DNA from: Actinomycetes bacterium
GTDB taxonomy: Bacteria > Actinomycetota > Acidimicrobiia > Acidimicrobiales > SZUA-35
Reading direction: 5' to 3'
DNA: 7,057 bases
Assembly (NCBI GenBank): GCA_024227975.1
Contig: JAAETV010000134.1
Coordinates: 1-7,057 of the forward strand
Made by a program: the position numbers and the translations under genes. The notes beneath the pieces are model-generated. The model was not told the origin of the DNA. It worked only from the letters and a program-made list of their open reading frames with translations, and did not search any database. The stretch's first letter is position 1, and every line of letters begins with the position of its first letter. This document shows, piece by piece, positions 1 to 6,382 of this stretch.

Positions 1-726
1 GACCTGGCGATCCCGCAACCGGGTGAACAGCTCAACCAGGTCATGATCGGTCTCACCAAGACCAACCAGAGTGTGGCAGTTGACCTTCCACTGGCCGTAG
101 ACGTCGCGAGCGGCTTCGACGATCTCCCAGTACTGATCCCAGCTCAGCCCCCCACCGGAGGGGACGTCGCTACGGTGGCGGCTGAACAGGTCCTCGGTGA
201 CGGCGTCGAGGCCGATGCCGATCATGTCGACTCCAAGCTCTTTGAAGACTTCGAGCCGGTGGCGGTCAAGCATCGGCGGCGCCACCAAGAGTGAGAGCGG
301 GGCTCGGATCTGGGCTCTGATCCGCTCGGTGATGTCGCAGGTGTCGGCATAGGCCCGGCCGTGGGTGACCATCGAGATACACAGCCGGGTCAGCTTGTCG
401 TCGTGCTTGGCCATTCGGGCCACCAGCTCGTCGGTACTCACCAGGGGCCAATCGACCCGGATGAACGACTTGTCTTCGTAGGTGCCGGGCCGGGTTCGAG
501 CCAGGCCGCAGTAGGAGCAGTCGGAGCGGCAGCCATTGGCGTAGTTGAGTAGGAGATTGATACCACCGAAGTCGAATTGGCGGTTGAACCGTCCTGACCG
601 AAAGCGCAAGGCGATGGCGCTGGCGGTCGAGATCCGGACCCACTCGGGGCTCTCCTGGGCCGATGTGTCGGACTCCGCCTCCACCAATTCGAGGGTGGGG
701 ACCTTGGTGACGATCGGCTCGGTCAC
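1..726 (-). CDS. LipS-type radical SAM protein (lipoyl-cofactor sulfur insertion), C-terminus cut by window edge
   Basis: The reading frame stays open to the left edge, so 242 N-terminal residues are visible. A radical SAM CX3CX2C motif sits at C66, C70 and C73 (NGCRSDCSYCGLAR), in a context like the biotin-synthase/LipS group. It should bind the SAM-cleaving 4Fe-4S cluster. Further on, GVDMIGIGLDA and HTLVGLGET look like beta-strand and glycine segments of the radical SAM barrel. LipS1 and LipS2 together replace LipA and insert the two sulfurs into an octanoyl chain on a carrier protein. The GTG start at 726-724 overlaps the TGA of the upstream ligase gene (GTGA, 723-726), implying translational coupling, and a GGGGGCT stretch lies just upstream. 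Together with the radical SAM gene at 1880-2860 it forms the expected pair. I cannot tell from sequence alone which is LipS1 and which LipS2. A different biotin-synthase-like enzyme is possible but less likely next to lbpA and two ligases. Confidence 0.85.
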   Translation of the reverse strand, partial: MTEPIVTKVPTLELVEAESDTSAQESPEWVRISTASAIALRFRSGRFNRQFDFGGINLLLNYANGCRSDCSYCGLARTRPGTYEDKSFIRVDWPLVSTDELVARMAKHDDKLTRLCISMVTHGRAYADTCDITERIRAQIRAPLSLLVAPPMLDRHRLEVFKELGVDMIGIGLDAVTEDLFSRHRSDVPSGGGLSWDQYWEIVEAARDVYGQWKVNCHTLVGLGETDHDLVELFTRLRDRQV

Positions 727-1856
727 CGGACCAGCCCCCGTCCCTGGTTGTCCCGGTCGGGGAAGTAGCACGAGCCCTCGATATCGGGGGCGGCTCGGGT
801 TCGGGCCGCTACCTGCTCGGCTGCCTCGATCACGGCGTCGATGACCATGTCGGGGCTGATACCGAGCCCGGTGTCCGGCCCGCAGGTTACTTCGGCCACC
901 CTCAGCAGCTGATCACGACTGGCCCGAGTCCACTTCAACCCTGCTTCGAGGGCGGCCAGTGGTTCGGGCAGGGTGTTGAAGTCGCCGGTGAAAAGGGCGC
1001 TCTTGATCATGTCGCCGTTCATCGACAGGTAGAGACGGACGAAGCCAGCTGGAGTCCTCAGCACCGCGCTACCCGTCGTGTCGGAGCGGGGGCTGCGCTG
1101 GAGCCGCCACTCGTCGGTTGCATACCGGTCATCGACGAGGACCTCGGCCCGATCAAGCTCGTCGGAACTCGGCTCGGCTTCTTGCAGATCTATGTCCAGG
1201 GCCTCGCTGAAACCGACGGCGATCACCTCTCGCAGGGTCGAACCGGTCCAAGGTAGACCCGTCTCCCGGGTCACGGTCGTGACCCGCTCGGCAACGGCCT
1301 CGACCCCAGCGGCTCCGAGCTTCGATGCCGGGGTGTCGAGCACGTCGAGCATGAAGGCGATATCGAGATCGGCCAGCACGCTGGAGTGAAACAGCAGGCC
1401 TCCAGCTCCGTCGAGGTAGAGCCCGAGGCCAGCGATCTTGCGTCCGTTGACCTTGAGATCGTTCTTTCCAGCGAATTCGGCGTCGACGCCGAGCTTGGCC
1501 AAACCGGCCACGATCCCATCGGAGAAGCGACGGAGGAGGACTTTGGGGTGATCGGCTGTGGGGGCCCGCGTGGCAACCGCCACCCCGAGCTGTCCCTCTC
1601 CCATCACGATGGCCCCGCCCCCGGTTGGCCGCCGGTTGTAGACAGTTCCGGTCCGGTCGCAGGCTTCGATGTCGATCTCGGCCTGCAGGTTCTGGTAGCG
1701 GCCGCAAAGGGCGCTGTGGTCGTGATAGGTGTACAGCCGCAAGGTCGGCAGGGCATCATCACCATTCCGCCCGTAGCCGGCAGCCAACGCCTCATCGAAC
1801 GCCAGCCCATCGGCTCCGTGGACGTTGTCGTCGGTGATCAGTCGCCATCGATTCAT
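723..1856 (-). CDS. Lipoate-protein ligase with fused LplB-like C-terminal domain, sLpl(AB)
   Basis: This cytoplasmic ligase is expected to activate lipoate or octanoate with ATP and transfer it to the LbpA lysine. In the 377-residue product the LplA catalytic domain covers about residues 1-250. It has the acyl/ATP-binding motif RRPTGGGAIV at 75-84 and KNDLKVNGRKIAG at 131-143, where K140 matches the conserved lysine of LplA/LipB/BirA folds. Residues 265-350 (including LYLSMNGDMIKSALFTGDF) look like the small LplB/accessory domain, so A and B parts are fused, as in the sLpl(AB) of sHdr clusters. I chose ATG 1856 because GGAGGAGGGG lies 7 bases upstream of it (from the GGAGG core) and the protein then begins MNRWRLI, the usual family start. 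An upstream ATG at 1883 would overlap the preceding stop as ATGA and add nine residues (MTEPTGGGA), but has only weak ribosome-binding signal. The stop overlaps the next gene by 4 bases. Motifs are intact, so this is the better candidate for the active ligase of the two in the operon. Confidence 0.9.
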   Translation of the reverse strand: MNRWRLITDDNVHGADGLAFDEALAAGYGRNGDDALPTLRLYTYHDHSALCGRYQNLQAEIDIEACDRTGTVYNRRPTGGGAIVMGEGQLGVAVATRAPTADHPKVLLRRFSDGIVAGLAKLGVDAEFAGKNDLKVNGRKIAGLGLYLDGAGGLLFHSSVLADLDIAFMLDVLDTPASKLGAAGVEAVAERVTTVTRETGLPWTGSTLREVIAVGFSEALDIDLQEAEPSSDELDRAEVLVDDRYATDEWRLQRSPRSDTTGSAVLRTPAGFVRLYLSMNGDMIKSALFTGDFNTLPEPLAALEAGLKWTRASRDQLLRVAEVTCGPDTGLGISPDMVIDAVIEAAEQVAARTRAAPDIEGSCYFPDRDNQGRGLVR

Positions 1857-1858
1857 AG

Positions 1859-1868
1859 CCCCTCCTCC
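1859..1868 (-). promoter_or_regulatory. Strong Shine-Dalgarno site deciding the sLpl(AB) start
   Basis: On the minus strand the sequence reads GGAGGAGGGGCT then ATG at 1856. The GGAGG core is 7 bases from the ATG, an ideal spacing. It lies inside the nine-codon extension that would follow from the upstream ATG at 1883, and therefore favours the shorter protein. Confidence 0.6.
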
Positions 1869-1879
1869 GGTCGGTTCTG

Positions 1880-2860
1880 TCATAGCGCCACCGATACTTC
1901 CCGGTAACTCTGGCCCGCGGCCCCGGCCCAGGTCAGCGAACAGCAGTACTCGTACAGGTTTGGCTCGATCCCCCGATGGCGGGCATAGGCGATCGTCCCG
2001 TCAGCGGGGTACGCGATGCCGTTCAGGCCTTGATCGACGGCGGCTCGGTCGAGCTCGACCTTGATCTCACCCATCGGGCGACCACAACCAAGGTTGATCG
2101 TCGTCGTCGGCATGGCTTGGCGCGAAATGGCGAAGAAGTCGACGACGTCGTCGACCGGAGGGGACGGGATGTACTCCATCGGGGTGCCGACCAGAGGGAC
2201 CAGCACCACCAGGATGAGGGTGGAGACAGGGTGCTCAGCGATCATCTCCAGGGCCCGGTGCTCACCCCGAAACTGGCCGTAGTGCATGCCAAGCACGATG
2301 TGAGGAATGATCCGCATATCTTGGGAGGCCAACAGTTCGAGTGAGCGGGCGAAGTCGGCGGTGGTCAGATCGAGGTGGTAGACATCGCGGATCGTCTCGT
2401 CAGCACCGATGATGTCGAGCATCACGGCGTCGACCCCGGCTGCGGCCAGGCCCTCGGCCAGCTGGGGGCTCACGACCCCGGAGTGGACCACTACCTTCAT
2501 CCCCAGCTCGTCTCTGATCCGCCCCATGGCGTCGAGGTGTCGGGTCAGGGGAACACCCCCGTCGGTTGTCGATCCCCCCGAGATCAGGATCCCTTCGGTC
2601 CCCTCGGCTTGTAGCTGGCGGGCACGTTCGAACAGGTCGAGCCCTCCAGCCACCGAGATCATCCCCTTCAGGACCTTGGCCTGGCAGTGATCGCACTGGA
2701 GGGCGCAGGCATCACCGGTCACCGAAACCGGAAGGAACCGACGGGCGCTACCTGGCTTCCACTCCGAGGTCTGCCATCGCTTCAAGCCCGGAGCGAAGAA
2801 GTCCATCTGGTCGCCGAAGTGGGTTCGCCTCACCTCGAACCCGTCCCTGGAGGCGGTCAT
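1880..2860 (-). CDS. LipS-type radical SAM protein (lipoyl-cofactor sulfur insertion)
   Basis: This is a complete 326-residue radical SAM enzyme with CX3CX2C at C52, C56 and C59 (GDACALQCDHC). A GILISGGST segment at 90-98 matches the glycine-rich second motif of radical SAM barrels, which contacts the SAM amino group. Extra cysteines occur at C259 (LGCGRPMG) and as a pair at C306-C307 (YEYCCSLT). They could ligate a second, sacrificial Fe-S cluster as sulfur donor, which is inference. The C-terminal barrel (GLNGIAYPADGTIAYA) resembles biotin-synthase-like proteins, the group in which LipS1/LipS2 were originally annotated. LipA's own signatures, its N-terminal CX4CX5C and C-terminal RSSY, are not seen. 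The ATG at 2860 overlaps the lbpA stop (ATGA, 2857-2860). The carrier-protein gene lies directly upstream and a ligase directly downstream, supporting a role in building lipoyl-LbpA. Assignment as LipS1 or LipS2 is not settled here. Confidence 0.87.
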   Translation of the reverse strand: MTASRDGFEVRRTHFGDQMDFFAPGLKRWQTSEWKPGSARRFLPVSVTGDACALQCDHCQAKVLKGMISVAGGLDLFERARQLQAEGTEGILISGGSTTDGGVPLTRHLDAMGRIRDELGMKVVVHSGVVSPQLAEGLAAAGVDAVMLDIIGADETIRDVYHLDLTTADFARSLELLASQDMRIIPHIVLGMHYGQFRGEHRALEMIAEHPVSTLILVVLVPLVGTPMEYIPSPPVDDVVDFFAISRQAMPTTTINLGCGRPMGEIKVELDRAAVDQGLNGIAYPADGTIAYARHRGIEPNLYEYCCSLTWAGAAGQSYREVSVAL

Positions 2861-3312
2861 TCGGCCAGCACCCCGTCTCGGCGGAACTCATCGATCTTGC
2901 GCTCGAACTCGGCGATGATGGCGTCCTCGCCCCTGGTGAGGGCAGCCAGATCGGTGGCCAGGTCGGCGGTCTGGAGCTCGATCATCCATCCCCCCCCGTA
3001 GGGGTCGCGCTCGACGAGAGATGGCTCGGCCATAGCTGCCTCGTTGATGGCGCTGATGGTTCCCCCCAGGGGGGCAACCAGGGGGCCGACGAACTTCTCG
3101 GCTTCGAGGCTGCCGACCTCGCCACCCCGACCCACGATCGTCCCCGGCGGCGAGAACTGGAGCTGGGCCAGGCTCCCAGACGTCTCCAGTCCGAGGGGGT
3201 CCATGCCGATGCGGACCCGTTCCAGCCCGATGACCTCGACCCACATATGGTGCTGGCAGTCATAGGCCCGGTCGAGACGGACGGTGAATCCTTGGATGGT
3301 TTGGGTTGACAT
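2857..3312 (-). CDS. lbpA: Lipoate-binding protein, GcvH-like (LbpA) of the sHdr system
   Basis: This is a 151-residue GcvH-fold protein. The lipoyl-attachment lysine is K73 in GSLEAEKFVGPLVAP, which lines up with the GcvH segment around its ESVK-type lysine. Before it, HMWVEV (22-27) and VRIGM (33-37) match the GcvH pattern of HxWV followed by a V-x-x-G strand. After it, DPYGGGWMIEL (103-113) matches the H-protein GW motif. No glycine-cleavage P or T genes are nearby. Association with hdr, ligase and lipS genes points to LbpA, the carrier of sulfur intermediates for sHdr in the cytoplasm, rather than to glycine cleavage. It is somewhat longer than a typical GcvH (about 125-130 residues), with a charged C-terminal helix (about 125-147). 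I chose ATG 3312 because GAGGGAG lies 8 bases upstream. The longer frame from 3378 would run into the ligase gene. It begins 17 bases after the ligase stop and overlaps the radical SAM start by 4 bases. Confidence 0.9.
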   Translation of the reverse strand: MSTQTIQGFTVRLDRAYDCQHHMWVEVIGLERVRIGMDPLGLETSGSLAQLQFSPPGTIVGRGGEVGSLEAEKFVGPLVAPLGGTISAINEAAMAEPSLVERDPYGGGWMIELQTADLATDLAALTRGEDAIIAEFERKIDEFRRDGVLAE

Positions 3313-3320
3313 CTGGTGGT

Positions 3321-3327
3321 CTCCCTC
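3321..3327 (-). promoter_or_regulatory. Shine-Dalgarno site setting the lbpA start
   Basis: GAGGGAG on the minus strand lies 8 bases before the ATG at 3312, in the 17-base gap after the ligase stop. It supports the 151-residue LbpA over a 173-residue form starting at 3378 inside the upstream gene. Confidence 0.55.
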
Positions 3328-3329
3328 GA

Positions 3330-4343
3330 TCAGATCCGGCTCGGTTGAGCCCGGTCGGCCAGCGACGACAGGCGACAACCGACCCTGCCCGCTCCCTGCA
3401 GGATCTCGTCGAGGTCGCCCAGCTCCCGCCCGATGAGGCTCCGGGCCAGGGCCGGGGCCTGACCGTTGAGCTCGGGCGCAGCCACTCGAGCGCTGAGTAC
3501 CCGTGTGCCGTCCAATCCGAGGGTCAGCTCAGTGCCGTCCTCAGAAGCAGCGAACACCCACACCCCAGCCTTGACCTTGGCTTGCCATGCGGCCGGAGTC
3601 GGTCGGGACGGGCCTCGAACCCATGCCGGATCGACGAACTTGCGGTCGAGGTCTGCCAGCTTCACCTTCTCGTGGGCTACCAGCTCACCTGGCTCACCAT
3701 GGCGGCCGAGGGCGCGTGAGTAGGCCGACACAGCGGCCGTTCGGAATCGGGAGGCATCGGCCGGGGTGGCGGCCACGTAGCGCTGGATCAGACGAGCGAA
3801 CTCGGCTCGGGCCGCTTCCGTTGGGATACTGAGGATTGATGCTGCGGCTCGATGGTCGAAGCTCTCGATGAGGTTGCCGACGACGATGGCGGCATCTCCG
3901 ATCTGCCCGGCGCCGTAGCCGCAGACCTTGCGATCGCCGACGGTGATCTCCAAGCGATCGTCGAGCCTGGCGTCGATGCCGCTGGCCCGGAAGGCCTCGA
4001 CGGCCGGCTCCAGCAGCATCCGCAGTGCCTTCGGTCGTGATGGGGGGACAGCTTTCATCGGCACTGTGATCTGGAAGAACAGCTGGCCGGAGTCGAGGTA
4101 GACGGGCCCCCCACCAACCATCCGGCGGTAGACGGGTAGGTCACGGCTATCGCACCAATCGGTGTCGACCTCGTCGAGTCGGCGGTGGTAGCCGATGCAT
4201 ACATATGGCGATCGGGGGCGGCAGAATGACAGTGTCGGCGGTGAGTCGTTCGACACCCCGTTGGCGACCGCATGCCACAGGGTCTGCGACCGCAATGGTG
4301 ACACCGAGCCGAAATCGATGACTCGGAGGCCCTCAGCCGGCAC
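3330..4343 (-). CDS. Divergent lipoate/octanoate ligase-like protein (LplA family), second ligase of the operon
   Basis: This 337-residue product has the LplA/LipB/BirA acyltransferase fold signature: SPYVCIGYHRRLDEVD at 45-60, YRRMVGGGPVYLD at 72-84 and RLEITVGDRKVCGYGAGQ at 130-147. K139 aligns with the conserved lysine. The usual N-D pair of LplA (KND in the other ligase here) is replaced by LE, and GGGA by GGGP, so substrate or reaction may differ. Options are lipoate or octanoate ligation, LipM-like octanoyl transfer, or amidotransfer from another lipoyl protein. C141 next to the lysine is worth noting but I do not claim it is catalytic. Residues 250-320 (QAKVKAGVWVFAAS onward) look like a weak LplB-type accessory domain. 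The GTG start at 4343 overlaps the end of the Hdr fusion gene by 11 bases (stop at 4335-4333), and an AGGTAG stretch lies upstream. The gene is followed directly by lbpA, its probable target. Family membership is firm, the exact reaction is not. Confidence 0.82.
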   Translation of the reverse strand: MPAEGLRVIDFGSVSPLRSQTLWHAVANGVSNDSPPTLSFCRPRSPYVCIGYHRRLDEVDTDWCDSRDLPVYRRMVGGGPVYLDSGQLFFQITVPMKAVPPSRPKALRMLLEPAVEAFRASGIDARLDDRLEITVGDRKVCGYGAGQIGDAAIVVGNLIESFDHRAAASILSIPTEAARAEFARLIQRYVAATPADASRFRTAAVSAYSRALGRHGEPGELVAHEKVKLADLDRKFVDPAWVRGPSRPTPAAWQAKVKAGVWVFAASEDGTELTLGLDGTRVLSARVAAPELNGQAPALARSLIGRELGDLDEILQGAGRVGCRLSSLADRAQPSRI

Positions 4344-5631
4344 TATCGCTACCTAGCGCTTGGTCCATCAGCTCGACGATGTCGAAGATCTGGAGCTGAT
4401 CGTTGCCGGTTGACTTGGCTGCGTCCTCGAACCGGGACACCTCGTAGGGGCAGCAGACGGCCATGACGTCGGCTCCGCTCTCCACTGCTTCGCGGACCCG
4501 GCGCTCCGAGAGCCGCTCGCTGGTGTAGTTGTCAGTGAGGCCGTCGAGCCACATACCGCCGCCACCACCACCGCAGCAGTACCCGTTCTCACGGCAGCGG
4601 GCCATCTCGACCAGCTCGATACCGGGGATCGCCTCGAGTAGCTGGCGGGGTGCGTCGTACTCACCATTGTGGCGACCGAGGTAGCAGGGGTCGTGGAATG
4701 TGACCGTGTAGTCCAACTCCTCGGTCCAGGTGATGTCGTCGATATGGCTGGCCAGGAGCTGGGTGTAGTGCAATACGTCGTAGTTGTGGCCGTGCTTGGG
4801 GTACTCGTTGCGCAGGGCGTTGTAGCCGTGGGGGTCCGGGGTGACGATGCGGCTGAATTCGTACTGGGCGAGGGTGGCGCTCACATCCTCGACCAGCGAC
4901 TCGAACAACCCCTTCTCCCCAGCTAGGCGTTGGGAGTCACCAATCGTCTTCTCCTCCGGGCCAAGGATGGCCCAGTCGATGCCCAGATGATCGATGATGC
5001 GAACGAAGGCCTTGGCTGCGTCCTGGCCCCGGGGGTGGTAGCTCCAGTAGTCCTCGACGTAGAACAGCACATCGACCGGCGATAGATCCTTGCCCAGGAT
5101 GCGCACGTCGATGCCCTTGGTCCAGGCGTGGCGCCGCTTCGGGTTCTGGCCAAGGCAGTTGCCGTAGCGGAACGTCTTCTCGAACACATCCTGCAACTCG
5201 GCCGGTACCTGACCGATGTCGACCGCGGTCTCTCGGACGGCCGGCATGATCTGGATCATGTCGACTTCCTTGGGGCAGACCCGGAGGCAGTTCATACAGG
5301 TGGTGCACATCCACAGATCATCGGTCTGGGCCAGGTCGGCACCCTGTTGGACGGCCTGGTGCATCCGCATCGGGCCGTAGTGGCCAACGAGGTCGACCGG
5401 GCACACCGGGATACACCGGCCACAGCGGTAGCACCACTCCAGCGACTCGCCGCCGTCGAGCTCGGCCATCTTGGCGAAGCCCTCGGTGTCATAGTCCCAG
5501 ATGACCCTCTGCTCGAACATCCGGTTCCAGTGACCGCTCAGCTCCCAGGGGCGGCCGCTGATCGTCGATTCCACCGTGACGCTTTCGAACTCGCGGGCAA
5601 CGGGCTCCTGTTTCCTTCCCCCGATCGGCAC
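4333..5631 (-). CDS. HdrC-HdrB fusion subunit of an sHdr-type heterodisulfide reductase-like complex (sHdrB3-like)
   Basis: This is a 432-residue cytoplasmic Fe-S protein. Two 4Fe-4S motifs of HdrC type come first: CYRCGRCIPVCP (C67, C70, C73, C77) and CTTCMNCLRVCP (C109, C112, C115, C119). Two CCG-type (HdrB) domains follow. The second (about 300-425) has DPCYLG at C316, C346, the CCG core C352-C353 in a glycine run, and VCCPYE at C393-C394. It should bind a non-cubane 4Fe-4S cluster, although the usual final CPxC reads CPYE. The first (about 183-290) keeps its family outline but has lost its cysteines: EEKTIGD at 226-232 replaces the CCG core and PHGYN at 267-271 replaces PHCYN. In type II sHdr clusters the C2 and B2 subunits are fused as B3, and this gene sits at that position, after hdrA and the sHdrH-like gene. 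The GTG start at 5631 has GGAGG 7 bases upstream and lies 2 bases after the preceding stop. GlpC/LutA-type oxidoreductase subunits share the domain order, but the neighbours favour sHdr. Confidence 0.9.
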   Translation of the reverse strand: MPIGGRKQEPVAREFESVTVESTISGRPWELSGHWNRMFEQRVIWDYDTEGFAKMAELDGGESLEWCYRCGRCIPVCPVDLVGHYGPMRMHQAVQQGADLAQTDDLWMCTTCMNCLRVCPKEVDMIQIMPAVRETAVDIGQVPAELQDVFEKTFRYGNCLGQNPKRRHAWTKGIDVRILGKDLSPVDVLFYVEDYWSYHPRGQDAAKAFVRIIDHLGIDWAILGPEEKTIGDSQRLAGEKGLFESLVEDVSATLAQYEFSRIVTPDPHGYNALRNEYPKHGHNYDVLHYTQLLASHIDDITWTEELDYTVTFHDPCYLGRHNGEYDAPRQLLEAIPGIELVEMARCRENGYCCGGGGGGMWLDGLTDNYTSERLSERRVREAVESGADVMAVCCPYEVSRFEDAAKSTGNDQLQIFDIVELMDQALGSDSAG

Positions 5632-5633
5632 GA

Positions 5634-6365
5634 TCAGGCCTCCAATCGGTGTACGCCGAGCAGTCGCCGGACCAGCTCAGGTTGTTGTGGGACGATGCGA
5701 TTGAACTCCTGAGTCATGCGCATCCGCAGCACGGTGTACATATAGACGGCGTAGACGCATCCCAGGAATACGTCGACCGCGAAAGGGCCCTCGTCGAACG
5801 ACGAGAAGCCGGCAGCTTGACCGGTGGCGCTCACGAAGGCGACTGCCTCCCCCACTCGCAGGTAGGTGCCTCCGGGATCGTCGCAGCCGAACTCGAAATC
5901 GTCGGCAGTGACCAAGGCGAGGGCACCGGTCTCGGCCCGGGGGTCCCACATCCAGCGGGTCCAGAGCCAGTAGTGGTCGGGGTAGGTGAAGTGGAGGATC
6001 TCCGACGGCAGTTCGAAGGCAGCCTGGGGAAACGACGACAGCACCGACTGGAACCGTTCGATCCGGGCCGGAAGGACGTCGGACCCTCGGAGCAATTCCT
6101 CGATGGCGGCCGCCAGCGGGGCCTCACCGACGGTGTCGAGGATGGCATCGGCCTTGCGTCGAGCCGAGAACACGTGCCGAAGGACGAGGTACAGATCGGC
6201 CCGTTCTGCGAGCTCGAGCCGGGCCGGAGCCAGGCGCTCGGAGAAAATGGCCGACTTGAGGCTCAGCTCGGAAGCAATGGCGGCCAGGATCTCGGGCGCG
6301 ACCTTCTTCAAGGTCTCGCCCATGAACTCCTCGGCCGCTTCGGCATCGACAACCTGACCTGGCAC
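5634..6365 (-). CDS. Uncharacterised protein in the sHdrH position of the operon
   Basis: No catalytic motif or known domain is recognised in this 243-residue protein, and I see no signal peptide or clear membrane helix. The N-terminal half is alanine- and leucine-rich and probably helical. A striking aromatic block, YPDHYWLWTRWMWDP (128-142), is followed by a compact region rich in Gly and Asp with FGCDDPGG (159-166). The end, from about 199, contains FLGCVYAVYMYTVLRMRMTQEF, a hydrophobic and aromatic stretch (about 199-213) running into arginine-rich sequence. Its place between hdrA and the hdrCB fusion matches sHdrH, a conserved core-operon protein of unknown function, so it is probably a subunit or assembly partner of that complex (inference from position). 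I start it at GTG 6365, 17 bases after the hdrA stop. ATG 6323 is an alternative with GAGGAG only 3 bases upstream. The frame stays open upstream into hdrA, but that part has unnatural composition and is a shadow. Confidence 0.75.
   Translation of the reverse strand: MPGQVVDAEAAEEFMGETLKKVAPEILAAIASELSLKSAIFSERLAPARLELAERADLYLVLRHVFSARRKADAILDTVGEAPLAAAIEELLRGSDVLPARIERFQSVLSSFPQAAFELPSEILHFTYPDHYWLWTRWMWDPRAETGALALVTADDFEFGCDDPGGTYLRVGEAVAFVSATGQAAGFSSFDEGPFAVDVFLGCVYAVYMYTVLRMRMTQEFNRIVPQQPELVRRLLGVHRLEA
5639..5643 (-). promoter_or_regulatory. Shine-Dalgarno site for the HdrCB fusion gene
   Basis: GGAGG on the minus strand lies 7 bases before GTG 5631 and is embedded in the last codons of the sHdrH-like gene, whose stop is at 5636-5634. 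It fixes the GTG start and indicates coupled translation. Confidence 0.55.
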
Positions 6366-6382
6366 CGCAGCCAGCCCCGGGC

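Noticed and set aside
266..643. 125-codon minus-strand frame
   Set aside because: It is a shifted frame within the radical SAM gene at 1-726, whose frame carries the CX3CX2C motif and stays open to the window edge.
2857..3312. Glycine cleavage H protein as the primary role of the GcvH-like gene
   Set aside because: No gcvP or gcvT is nearby, and hdr, ligase and lipS genes flank it on both sides, which fits LbpA better.
4558..4581. GCC/ACC triplet run suggesting a short repeat
   Set aside because: It encodes the glycine run after the CCG core of the HdrCB fusion, a glycine-rich stretch usual at this place in the family, so it is coding and not an independent repeat.
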